The notes beneath the pieces were generated by a model that did not search any database, was not told where the DNA came from, and saw only the letters and a program-made list of their open reading frames with translations. A program made the position numbers and the translations under genes. DNA of 64,000 nucleotides from Rotaria sp. Silwood1 (lineage: Eukaryota; Rotifera; Eurotatoria; Philodinida; Philodinidae): the NCBI GenBank assembly GCA_905250075.1, contig CAJNOP010000292.1, positions 124,001 through 188,000 on the forward strand, given 5' to 3'. Positions 17,313-26,878 of this stretch are shown here, piece by piece (the first letter of the stretch is position 1; each line of letters begins with the position of its first letter).

Positions 17313-18218
17313 GCGCTTATTCATGCTTTGTGACATAATATATTCAAATATTTGAAATTTGAAGGGTACACTTGTGAAACTATAAATAAAGCGAACGAGC
17401 TCGAGTCTTATTGAGATTAACAAGCTTCTTTTCAAAAAACATCAGTTTTTAAGATGACAATAAATTTTTTAAAAAATCCAGTCCAACTGATTTTTAATTT
17501 TTCAACGCTAGCCACTTCTCAAAATAATTTAGTTGAAAAAAGACCCATGGCTTAAAAGTTTCTGGCCGTACCAATACCTCTGCAGATTGATACTCTTGCA
17601 GTCATTTCATTTTTGTTCACATGTTAGATTGAGTATAGAACAATTATTTATTAGCTTCACACACTTCTAGTATATTCATTTGCAGTTAGTAATCAATGAT
17701 CATTGTATTAGTGTTTTTCAGATGCTGGTTTGCATTAAATAATAAATAGAAATCAAAGATACCACCTATGACGTGATTGCTAAAGATTATTCATTTGCGT
17801 CGATTATTTAGAAAAACTCCTTCAGCAGCAACCTTGATTAGCTTATTGCAAACTTTGCTGCTATTTCTTTCTCAGCATGGAAGTATATGGAAATAACATT
17901 TTTGAACTTGATCAAGGTCTAGATATGTTATTCATTCGTGAAAATATGAATTGAGATGCTAAATATCTGATAATAATATTAAAACTAACATAAATGCCGG
18001 AGATTGGCAATCGATTTCATTGGTTGAAGCATCATGTACTTCATTAGGCTAATAATTTTGATCACTTGTCCAGAATCACGTCCCGCTTTACAGAAAAAAT
18101 TCAAAAAGTAAACAGAAAATATTGCTGGTGTCATCAACGGAAATGAAATGAAACGAATAATCGTGGCTAATTAAAAAGTTGAATGGTGTTCTTAAAAAAG
18201 ACAAGGAAAAAAATGTAC
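17313..18218. other. Noncoding
   Basis: No gene or repeat was recognised. Short, stop-interrupted, coding-like stretches only. Confidence 0.3.
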
Positions 18219-18349
18219 CTTTTAGACAGATCCAAAACAACTGTGTAGTTGTAAGCAGTATCCGTGATGGTTTGATCAAAACCCAAGATGATTCGAGTGA
18301 TTGCCCATAAATTTTGAAATTCATTGCCCCAACGGACATTTTCGGCACA
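18219..18349 (-). other. Possible orphan exon of an unrecognised gene
   Basis: A 131-nt minus-strand stretch is bounded by an acceptor (TTGTTAAAG) and a donor (AAAAG|GTACAT). It is open in one frame with balanced coding-like composition, containing WGNEFQNLWAITRI and YNYTVVLDL. No neighbouring exon could be joined to it and I do not recognise the family. It may be a remnant of a lost gene or a chance frame. A separate short frame at 18741-18866 (+) is equally unassigned. Confidence 0.22.
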
Positions 18350-19672
18350 CTTTAACAATCAATTCAGATGATAAATCGATATATCAATGTCGCTAAAGAA
18401 TTTGAAATTGAATCGAAAAGAGACTTCTTGTTTATTCTCTCTGGGTCCGAATTTATGAACTTAGAGTAATAAAGACTTCACAGTATCCGTACTTGATCCT
18501 GGCAGCGCGAAATGATGCAATTCCAATTATCACCTTAAATTCTGTTAAACACTGTAACGACAAGAAATATGTGCAAACTTGTAATGCAAAAACGACATAT
18601 TATAAACATTACTATATATAATGGATGATTTAAAAATATAAGAACAATTAAATGAAACCTTTACTATATAAGGTGAAACTTAGAATTAGTAAGATGCATC
18701 AGTACGTTGAAAGAAGAATTCAAAATACTTGAGCGTACAAATGAATATTCCAGGAAGTTTATATTTAATCCCAACCAATGAGAAAGAAGAAACGGATGAA
18801 ACAATATATGGCATTGAACCAAGCGCTGATGAAATAGACAGTAGTTATAGACTTAGGCTTGTATAATCTTCTTGAAATTATTTTCCAGAATAGGATAATG
18901 TTGAAGCTCGCCTCTAACGAATATTTATCATTCTATAACTAAAAGCTTCACACAAAATTATAGCGACAAGTGACTTTTTTTAATGATTCGTATGTGATTC
19001 TCACAGTTTCTATTGTGCTATTTTATGTTTACTTTGCCCTCCACACATGCTTTTATTTGGTCTTTCGTTCAATAACAACTGTATTCTACACTGTTTTTCT
19101 TATCTATATGTGTACTTCAAACATTTGTTGACATGGACTCGCTCCTGAAAGTCCGTTTTTCAAACGCAGGCGAATAGTCAAACGGAAACGTTGGAAACGT
19201 TAAGAAATAGATCATTACTGAAAGTTCATCCAGGATGTCCCATAAAACTATCATGTCAATGCGACGGTGGGTGTTGAAGATGGTAAAGCAAATATCGGTA
19301 TCCACATCCACACTCTAGACCTACAAAAAATAATCAGTTCGATGCATAATATCAGATTACGTACTAAACCTGAAGCCAGAACATTAAAGATTCGACAGGT
19401 CATTTTGTAGACTTATATGCTCTCATTCTGTTGAATTTTCGGCCTGTTACTCCAGCCTACTGTAGACGGTAACTAGAATTAGACTAGAATTGACTCACTA
19501 AAGAATCAGATGATCACAAGAAATTCTAAAAATTGAATCACAATTTTATTTTTATTAAACAAAAAAAAGATTTTGAGTTTGGGACTTTAACCTGAAATAG
19601 ATGAGTTCAGGAAAAATATAAACGAATATTCATCACAACTAATATGAATAACATGAGGAAAGCATAATTCTG

Positions 19673-20355
19673 TTATAAGGCATTTGTAGGATTTCCAGCA
19701 TTGTAGAGCAGATTAATCTCATCTTCACTAAGCTCCTTGCCGTTCCAGAACGCAAAGTTGGAATACCGCCCACTTGCTCCTCCACAATTAATTGCTTTGC
19801 CGCTAGAAGTGTCATTCGAAAGCACAAACTGGTCGGCATTTGGCGATGAATATGACATGTAGGTCGGTGCCGTACCAACATATTTTCCATTCACAAAGAG
19901 CTTGGCAGTATGCCCATTAAAGGTCATAGTGAATAGCATCCACTCCTTGTTGCCAAGGTTACAAGATGAGATACGATTGTTTGCTTCATCACCACCCAAG
20001 TGAAGACCAGAGGGACCATCAGAGTAAGTAAATAGACCATACGAACCGGACGGATGTTTGACATCGTTGCTCCATAACATCATCGAAGTCATTGATCCTG
20101 ACCCAGATCGATACCAAGTAGAGATGGAGTGTTGAGGAGTAATGGTGATCCCTGCTGGTCCCAGACGATAATGAGCTTGGGTGTCAGCAGTAAATTTAAG
20201 AACCTGAAGGGAAGAAACAGTCTCATCTGGTCCAAAAGTGCAGGCCTGACTGCCAGCACATTGAGTGGTCGACACTTTGTTCTTGAACCAGGTGGCATCC
20301 TTGCATGGAAACCAGATTGCAGCACTCTGATACAACTCCTTTAAACGAAGATTTC
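19673..20355 (-). CDS. LamG / concanavalin A-like domain, terminal exon
   Basis: This minus-strand frame begins after an acceptor (GGTATCTTCAG at 20356-20366) and runs 226 residues to a stop at 19673. It holds a Laminin_G_3-type jelly-roll: SISTWYRSGSG, then MLWSN, EWMLFTMTFNGHTAKLFVNG, and the closing NFAFWNGKELSEDEINLLYN motif, typical of concanavalin A-like lectin domains. There is no in-frame ATG at the 5' end, so at least one upstream exon is needed. Its phase (1) matches the donor of the B-box exon at 23026, 2.7 kb upstream on the same strand. Base composition is visibly richer in G+C than neighbouring exons, which could reflect foreign or recent origin. Ligand unknown. Confidence 0.6.
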
Positions 20356-20990
20356 CTGAAGATACCAGAGAACGAGATGTTATAATTTTAGGAAACTGTC
20401 ACTGACATTTTTATCATGTCTATGAGTGGATAGGTGAGTGTGGATGCATGTGAGAGTGGATGGTGAATAGCACAATAGAGGACACACTGATAAACACTCA
20501 ACCCACATCCGTGCCCATACCCGAGCAATTGGTGACAAAGATTTTCTCGAACATTTTCTATGAGGATGGTAAGCGAAATATCTTATACACAAAGACTTGT
20601 GTGTTCGAATCATATTCAGCAGATGATCGTGAAAGGTTCTTGGAAGAGAACTGATGATAAGATACAGTAACTCAAACTAAGTTCACTGTAAGCAAAAAGA
20701 AGATTTACATCTGCATCTCAGTTATTTAGCTACAAGTGAAAACCTACTATGCAATCGGACAGAGTCAATTCCTTTTAAAAAGTCTATCAGGTCGATACAT
20801 ATCTGGGTTGTGCTTAAAAGGTTTTCTCAGTTGACTTTCGAGACATGTTTTTGAATATACTCAACAGCACATTTGTCGATGGTTGTCAAAGCTACAAGAT
20901 CGTCACTAATGCTGCAAAATGAATCGGTCACTTTTTATTTTTCTCATATACCAATTGCATTTTATGCCGCAAGCGATATTGTTTACGAAC
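20356..20990. other. Noncoding between LamG exon and foldback element
   Basis: Contains short GT-rich and CA-rich stretches (20415-20525) resembling very degenerate TGTGGG-type repeats. The open frame at 20460-20654 (+) has no recognisable domain. If the LamG and B-box exons belong to one gene, this is intron. Confidence 0.3.
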
Positions 20991-21795
20991 ATAAAGGGTG
21001 TTTGATAAGTTCTGATTCCTGCCGTATTTTGACTATAACTTTTTTTCTTTTTGATCTTTAAAGTTGATTGTTTTTCAAAAAGATGCGCCGTGAAATTCTC
21101 TACAAAATCATAATCAAATTTATTTCTGTAGAGAGGTAAGAAAAAAAATTAAATGAAGATTATCCAACACATAAAAAATACCCAACTATCGAAGCTACCG
21201 GGTGTCCCATAATCAATGACCAGTATTTGTATCTGTTTTTTTTAATCATCTAGTATGTTTATTTTAAAACAAAGTATACCATAAGATGCAGCGTGAAAAG
21301 CTCTACAATTTACCAAGAACAACTTATTATATATAGATGCACCTTTTGTTTTTAAAATAAGTAAAATTCTGTGCTACAAATAAATCATCTTATTCGCAGC
21401 GTCGAAAATTGGTCGCACAGATATTTACCCATTTTAAAAATGAAGAGTGCATATATAAAATAAGTTTTTTAATGCAACTTGTAGAGCTTTTCACGCTGCA
21501 TCTTATGGTATACTTTGTTTTAAAATAAACATACTAGATGATTAAAAAAAACAGATACAAATACTGGTCATTGATTATGGGACACCCGTTAGCTTCGATA
21601 GTTGGGTATTTTTTATGTGTTGGATAATCTTCATTTAATTTTTTTTCTTACCTTTCTACAGAAATAAATTTGATTATGATTTTGTAGAGAATTTCGCGGC
21701 GCATCTTTTTGAAAAACAATCAACTTTAAAGATCAAAAAGAAAAAAGTTATAGTCAAAATACGGAAGGAATCAGAATTTATCAAACACCCTTTAT
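20991..21795. repeat. 805-bp foldback element (MITE) with 318-bp inverted repeats
   Basis: The left arm 20991-21308 and right arm 21478-21795 are near-identical inverted copies flanking a 169-bp unique centre. Both ends read ATAAAGGGTGTTTGATAAG, with TA at the edge, as expected for TA-inserting Tc1/mariner-like nonautonomous elements. No transposase frame is present. The same terminal sequence caps the 84-bp palindrome at 17229-17312, and a decayed relative lies at 22690-22885. The high arm identity suggests fairly recent activity or foldback homogenisation. Confidence 0.85.
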
Positions 21796-21895
21796 GTACC
21801 GTCAAAGTCTACAAAAGCATTCTTATGATTTCACTTCGTACTATAAACCAATAGAGTTATGCTTAAAATATATTATACGATAATAGCAGTTAAAC

Positions 21896-22250
21896 TTGCA
21901 AGTGCCGACATGGTTAAGTGAATGCATTGTACGACATGGATTAGCAAGATACTGTGTTCAAATCTCAGAGATGGATAATACTAAAAGATCACACTTTCTC
22001 TAAAATAGACTTGCAAAGAGCTAGTATGGTTAAATGGTGAAGAGGCTTGACACATACTCAGAAAGTGCTGTGTTCGACCGTCGACTCCATCAGTCATAAA
22101 ATGTCCTTGAACAAGTCACTAACGACTGCCTTATCTTGGATTACCTAACCGATAACAAACCGACAACGTGGTTGATATACACTAAAAGCCATTGTGGGTA
22201 GGATGGGGCTAGTCAGCATATATGGGGAGCTTAAGTAATTTAGCGGGAGA
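21896..22250 (+). repeat. tRNA-derived SINE-like repeat with two tRNA-like heads
   Basis: The second head has an A-box-like segment (TATGGTTAAATGGTGAAG, 22024-22041) and, about 40 bp on, a B-box-like segment (GTGTTCGACCGTCGACTCC, 22070-22088). It is followed by a body starting TGTCCTTGAACAAGTCAC, close to the CCTTGGGCAAGTCACTT sequence common in invertebrate SINE bodies. A first, shorter head at about 21905-21970 has ATGGTTAAGTGAATGC and TGTGTTCAAATCTC at matching spacing. Neither folds into a good tRNA by eye. No flanking duplication was confirmed. Confidence 0.5.
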
Positions 22251-22351
22251 ACTATAATTAGACCAGTCTCCTATCCATACATAGCTACATTCAGTAATAG
22301 ATGTAGGGAAAATATCGGGCTCTCAAAACTGTTCCTGAACAGCACCATGCA

Positions 22352-22644
22352 TCGCCCAGGTCGAATTCACCCTGTCGAATCCGATAGAAATTCGCCGGAA
22401 TTTGTCGGAATCCTAACTACAGGATTCCGACAAGTGGTTCTGGATGTCGGAAAGTGTCGGAGTTTCAGGGATTTCGCAGGATCCTGATTATTCCGACATC
22501 CGGAACCTCCTGTCGGAATCCTCGGGCTAGGACGCCGACAACTTCCGACGAGTTCCCGTCGGATCCATTAAAATCCGGTAATTTTTCCGATATAATCCGA
22601 TATAATCCGACGTAATCCGACAGTCGGATCGAATCACCTGGGCG
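22352..22644. repeat. GC-rich palindromic element built of TCGGA motifs
   Basis: A roughly 293-bp island, clearly richer in G+C than its surroundings. The ends are inverted (GCCCAGGT at the left, ACCTGGGC at the right, each followed inward by a GAATTCA/GAATCA-like stretch). The interior is packed with TCGGAAT and ATTCCGA motifs in both orientations, including ATAATCCGA repeats near 22590-22620. No coding potential. It looks like a nonautonomous foldback element of unknown superfamily. Confidence 0.55.
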
Positions 22645-22689
22645 CAAGATAGCCGAAAGGCGGAGTATTCTTCTTCTTTAAACTTACAA

Positions 22690-22885
22690 ACTTGGTAGTT
22701 TTTATCATACGCTGTATATGTGATGTCGTCTCTTTGGTCTATAATGTGGAATAGAATTGTAACAACGGCTTTGTAGAGAATGTTACAGGGCATCTTTTAG
22801 CCAAAAAGAAAACAGACAAATCATAAAATGTGACTCAGATATGAGCAAACTACAAAGAGACCGATTAATTCTAAAACACTCTTTA
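22690..22885. repeat. Degraded end of a foldback element related to 20991-21795
   Basis: The segments TTGTAGAGAATGTTACAGGGCATC and TTCTAAAACACTCTTTACC match, in order and spacing, the right arm of the 805-bp foldback element (TTGTAGAGAATTTCGCGG and TTTATCAAACACCCTTTAT). Its left half was probably replaced or lost where the TCGGA element now lies. Confidence 0.4.
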
Positions 22886-23025
22886 CCTGTGCGCATATGG
22901 CAGAAAATGACACTGTACGAAACACTAGAAAAATAAATAGATACAGGGGCGTTATTATTCTACACTGTTTTTCATAGTGAACGCAGCATCAGTTTCTTAC
23001 ATAAAATGTGTTTTTGTATACTCAC

Positions 23026-23563
23026 CTTCTTTTCTAATACAGATTATAGAATTCCAATCAATTTTATCGTTGTCCATTATGGTCACATTCGTACTGTTCG
23101 GCAGAGTCAGTTGTTGCAGTGATAGTTGTATTTTATCGATTTGTTCTCGAAGTCGTTCAATATCGGTTTCGACAAAATCTTGTTCCCCATGTCGACTACG
23201 AATTTCTGTTGTGAGCTGGTCAATATTTTTTGATAATGTTACTTTCTTTTCATTGAGTAGTTCAGTGAGTTCACGGCGAGCTTTTTCAGCTGCTTTTTTA
23301 ACTTTATCGATTGTTTCCTTTTCCCATTGATTAATTTGCGAGAAAATGTTCGCAGAAGAATTATTCAATTCTTCAAGTTTGTTAATTTGGTCGAGAAGTT
23401 CGTCGTGTGGTCTAACAATATCGTTATCAAATTTCACTGAGAGCTGTTGTACATGCTCTCCAAAATGCTTGAAACAGAAGTACGCGTTACAACCAGCACA
23501 TATAGCCTTGACTGACGATTTCTGACAGATCAAGCATATATTCGATATCGATCCAGTTGCCAT
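23026..23563 (-). CDS. B-box zinc finger and coiled-coil protein, first exon
   Basis: A minus-strand ATG at 23563 opens a 179-codon exon that ends at a strong donor (AGAAG|GTGAGT, exon end 23026, phase 1). Residues 10-40 form a B-box-type zinc motif (CLICQKSSVKAICAGC then FCFKHFGEH). Residues about 60-165 form a long heptad-rich coiled coil (INQWEKETIDKVKKAAEKA and following). This is the usual N-terminal half of rotifer B-box/NHL-repeat proteins, TRIM-like but with no RING. No NHL exon follows in the window. The next compatible acceptor on this strand leads into the LamG exon at 20355. Either the gene is a B-box/LamG chimera or it has been truncated by the intervening transposons. Confidence 0.65.
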
Positions 23564-24999
23564 CGCTTTGATGTGTCGATCAATGTTTGTATTTGGTAAA
23601 CAGCAGAATTATGTGAAGCTTTTGCATAGAATATAAGTCTACTCCGTTCAAACTGCGCCTAGGATAAAAATGAAAAACAATCTCTGATGCGATTCATTCA
23701 GTTAGATTTCATTTAATGCCTTGGTACTTTTGTACATCTTATTATAACATGTTCTTTCATCAACTGTTTAACTTTTCTCAAGCACAGATGGAAACTGATA
23801 TTGTCAAGGGTTCAATGTTTGAAAAACTTCAGATGTGTTCGACTATATGAAGCTATGTTTTCGATTCGAAGCTTCATAGTAGCAGAACAGGTGATGAAAA
23901 TAAAAGCAGTCCTCTTAAAGAACGTCAATAAGGACTGTTTAGAAAAAGCTTAAAAGCTTGATCACATAGTCCGCTACTACTATTTTAAATGAATGAACAT
24001 ATTTTCTTCTTGCAGTGCGACATATTCCTTTCTGGAAACATTACTATAAAGAGAGTTTTTAATTGTTGGAATAGCACATATGTGTGTCAATTTACGCCAC
24101 AAGAAAAGTGATCTACACTAAGAATGCCTGAGAAATGAAAAATCAACGTGTTAATGGTTTCTAACCTTTTATAAGTTCAAAATATTTTTAGATCATCAAG
24201 AAAATTCCAAATCGTATTATAGTCTCATCTCTATGGAACTTACATATTGTCTAGGAAAAGGACATTAGCTCACCTCAATAGACGCAGCACGACAATATTT
24301 TTTGAAAGCGTGAAAAAGCGAACTGAATAATCAAAGAGTAACTGCAGCGTCTCATTTTTTTTCACCAATAAAGTGTTTCGTATTTCACGTGTTCTCCTTT
24401 CCTTTGATGAGAAAGAAAATACTATGACTCTTGTTTGTTGGCAATAAATAGAAGAAAGAAAAATTTGTTGACAATAAAAGAATGACGTCTTTAGAAAGTG
24501 TGATACTCGACTGGGAATGATGTTTTGTCAACAACAGCAAAATAATAACCACAAGAACAGAAGCAAGGAACGATTCTTACAGACAAGTAGGGTGTGTGGA
24601 TAAGTCTGCGACTCAGTAGGTGATATCAAAGAGAAGATATACACCTATGCCCAAACATTCACACCCTCCTCGCTGCAATGTATAAGTTGATGTATAATCA
24701 CATCATTGGTGTCGGTTGCTGCACCAAAACATGTTTGAACACGGCAAACTATGGTCAAGAAAGCAGTCGACAGGTGACTTTAATTCTATATCAGGTTTAT
24801 TTCATGACCTTGTTTATATCATTGTTAATACATGATAGTCAGGAGAAAAATAACAAATCTCTTCTGAATTCATGAATTGCTGATACAATTGAAAATTAAC
24901 AACAAATATTGGAACGAAAATTTCCGATTGGATGGACAAACTGATTGGTTAGACCTGGAATGGTACAGTTTCAATGTTTGAGTCAAAAGCACAATAGAA
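23564..24999. other. Noncoding, with a possible short palindrome near 24590-24668
   Basis: No exon was recognised. At 24590-24668 the ends GGGTGTGTGGATAAGT and ATTCACACCCTCC, with inner TAGGTGATATC / GATATACACCTA, form a loose inverted repeat that may be another tiny foldback element. Confidence 0.3.
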
Positions 25000-25055
25000 G
25001 GGTGTGGGTGTGGATGTGGGTGTGAGTGTGGGTGTGCGTGTGCTTGTGGGTGGGT
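25000..25055 (+). repeat. Interstitial telomere-like tract, G-rich strand
   Basis: In hexamer register the tract reads TGTGGG, TGTGGA, TGTGGG, TGTGAG, TGTGGG, TGTGCG, TGTGCT, TGTGGG and then decays. TGTGGG is the telomere repeat reported for the bdelloid Adineta vaga. About nine degenerate units are present. A plain (GT)n-derived microsatellite is the alternative. Confidence 0.5.
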
Positions 25056-25085
25056 GTTGATGTTCTTCATTTCTTCAATTAGACC

Positions 25086-25101
25086 TCACACCCACACCCC
25101 G
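25086..25101 (-). repeat. Short telomere-like tract, C-rich strand
   Basis: TCACACCCACACCCC is about 2.5 units of the complement of TGTGGG, 30 bp beyond the G-rich tract and in the opposite orientation. It is too short to stand alone. Confidence 0.35.
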
Positions 25102-25259
25102 GCTTCCGCTTTGCATAAAGCCCAACACAACTACAACAACAAAGCGCCAGATGGCTACTGAAAATTCTCCCACAGCTACCTATCGCTCATGAGAAACAAC
25201 AGTCATTATGAATTTACCCGTGAATGCTTTGTGCTATCATGGATCTGACTCCACCATTC

Positions 25260-25513
25260 GATAAAGCAAGTCGACTTGTACTCGAAACTCTCCTGGAACA
25301 ACCTGGAACACTTTCTGGGCGAATCGGCGCTGGAATTACTCTGAGGTATACCTGAGTCCTATCGGAAAAAAATGTATTTTTGAATTGTTGCACGAATGCT
25401 GCAAGATAGCATAAATTGGATTTCACCATTGGATAGAGCAAATGAAATTGTGCTTGGAACTCTCCTGGAACAACCTGGAGCACTTCCTGGGTGAATCGGC
25501 GCTGGAATTACTC
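25260..25513. repeat. Two direct copies of an ~80-bp unit, spacing ~172 bp
   Basis: 25260-25343 and 25432-25513 share long blocks: ACTCTCCTGGAACAACCTGG, and GAATCGGCGCTGGAATTACTC preceded by CACTTTCTGGGC / CACTTCCTGGGT. The unit runs straight into the EGF-family fragment that starts near 25515. Confidence 0.65.
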
Positions 25514-25514
25514 G

Positions 25515-26204
25515 AATCGGGTGCTAACTTCACCTACGTACCCGTTCAACACAAAACAATGGCAATGTCTACCAATGGAATATCTCTATGAAGAGTATCT
25601 CAATCCGTATTTGACTGCCAGAAGAATTTTCTTTGAAAACAATACTAAAGATTTGAATGATTTTATCTTGTGGAACAAGACAAGTTGTATTACAACCAAT
25701 ACTTTGTATCGACGTCAAAATTTATCAGCTTCTGTTCGTAACGAAACTTGCCTACGACAACCCAATATTATGCCTGAAGTTCATCAAGTCGTCTCATTTT
25801 ATAAGGATCATACGAAGAGATGCAATTTTCTTGGAGAATACGACGAGAATAGACCTGGATCGTTCTTAAATCCAACTCGATTTGGATGTCTTCCTACGAT
25901 CTCAATGAATCCTTATGTTGTTATTAAATCATACGACGATCAATATGAACCTCTCGAGCCAAGTCTTCATTGTACCGATCACTGGTTTTACCATCGAGGT
26001 ATTCTTGTACGATCGGGTGCAAATCGTAGGCAACAATGCTTTTGTTCACCTAGTTATTTCGGTGATCGATGTCAGTGGCAAAGTCAATGTGTTAGTTTAA
26101 CACTTCAAATTGTATTGCGTAGCTTCCTATCGATTCCGATGGTTTTCCAAGTTATTATTATGTTGGTGGATCAATTTGGACGCATAGTTCAAAGAAGGAT
26201 GTAG
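25515..26204 (+). pseudogene. Truncated EGF-like extracellular protein fragment
   Basis: An uninterrupted frame of about 230 codons lacks a credible start and both natural ends. It is Cys-containing and N-glycosylation-rich, and carries a typical EGF closing segment (QQCFCSPSYFGDRCQWQSQC) followed by a hydrophobic stretch (VSLTLQIVLRSFLSIPMVFQ). I recognise this style from large rotifer EGF-plus-membrane proteins, but no specific ortholog can be named. The 5' side is cut by the 172-bp-spaced direct repeat. The 3' side stops at a GT-rich sequence (GATGTAGGTGTGAATGTGG). It could be a single exon of a larger gene, but no good splice site was seen at either end. Confidence 0.5.
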
Positions 26205-26878
26205 GTGTGAATGTGGTTAAAGTGTGTGAGGACATAGTTGAATAGAAGACTCACAAGTACATTCATAAGTGTACCTTTCGTAGAATTTCAAAAAATGAAA
26301 CTCAACTTCATAGAAAAAAATGTAATAAATAAGCGACTAATTTCAATTCTGCGAATAAAATGGGAATCAATTTGAAATCTATAGTCTTGAGATCACTTCC
26401 ATAGCTTGGTCTTAATTATTATGATTCTTTTTAAGATATTATCTAGATAAAAAAAATGTATTCGTAGAAATCATTTTTATATATTCATATGTTATACAAC
26501 TAATTGCTATTATGCCAACAAGTTAAATGATGTATGTTGGTAGAAACATAGAAAGAAATAAACAAATAATATCTCAAGAAAGAATAATATAAATAGAATG
26601 TGACATGTGATGCAAACACAGAAGTTGTTTTCGCCGAAAATTGCAGCAGCACTTCACTTCGTCGTAATAAAATGACGAACGATAAAATTCTCAGAAAAAA
26701 AGAGTAGGTGTGGTTGATTATTTTTAACGTTCTTTACCATTTTTGACGGAAAGATGAGTTTATTATATATAAAATTGTCAACATTTGAAGACAGCAACCT
26801 CATTTTCGAAAACAGTAAGAAACAGATCAATATAATATTGGATTTGAGCAGAAGTTGCTAAACAATTTTTCAAATAAA
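26205..26878. other. Noncoding upstream of STAT-like copy B
   Basis: Begins with about 40 bp of GT-rich, telomere-like sequence, then AT-rich sequence without a recognised element. It probably carries the promoter of the gene starting at 26879. Confidence 0.35.

Noticed and set aside
20460..20654. Plus-strand frame of 64 codons
   Set aside because: No domain signal, no splice context, and it lies in a probable intron between the LamG and B-box exons.
21896..22100. Functional tRNA genes
   Set aside because: A-box/B-box-like segments are present, but the acceptor and anticodon stems do not pair well by eye, and a SINE body follows. A SINE is the simpler reading.
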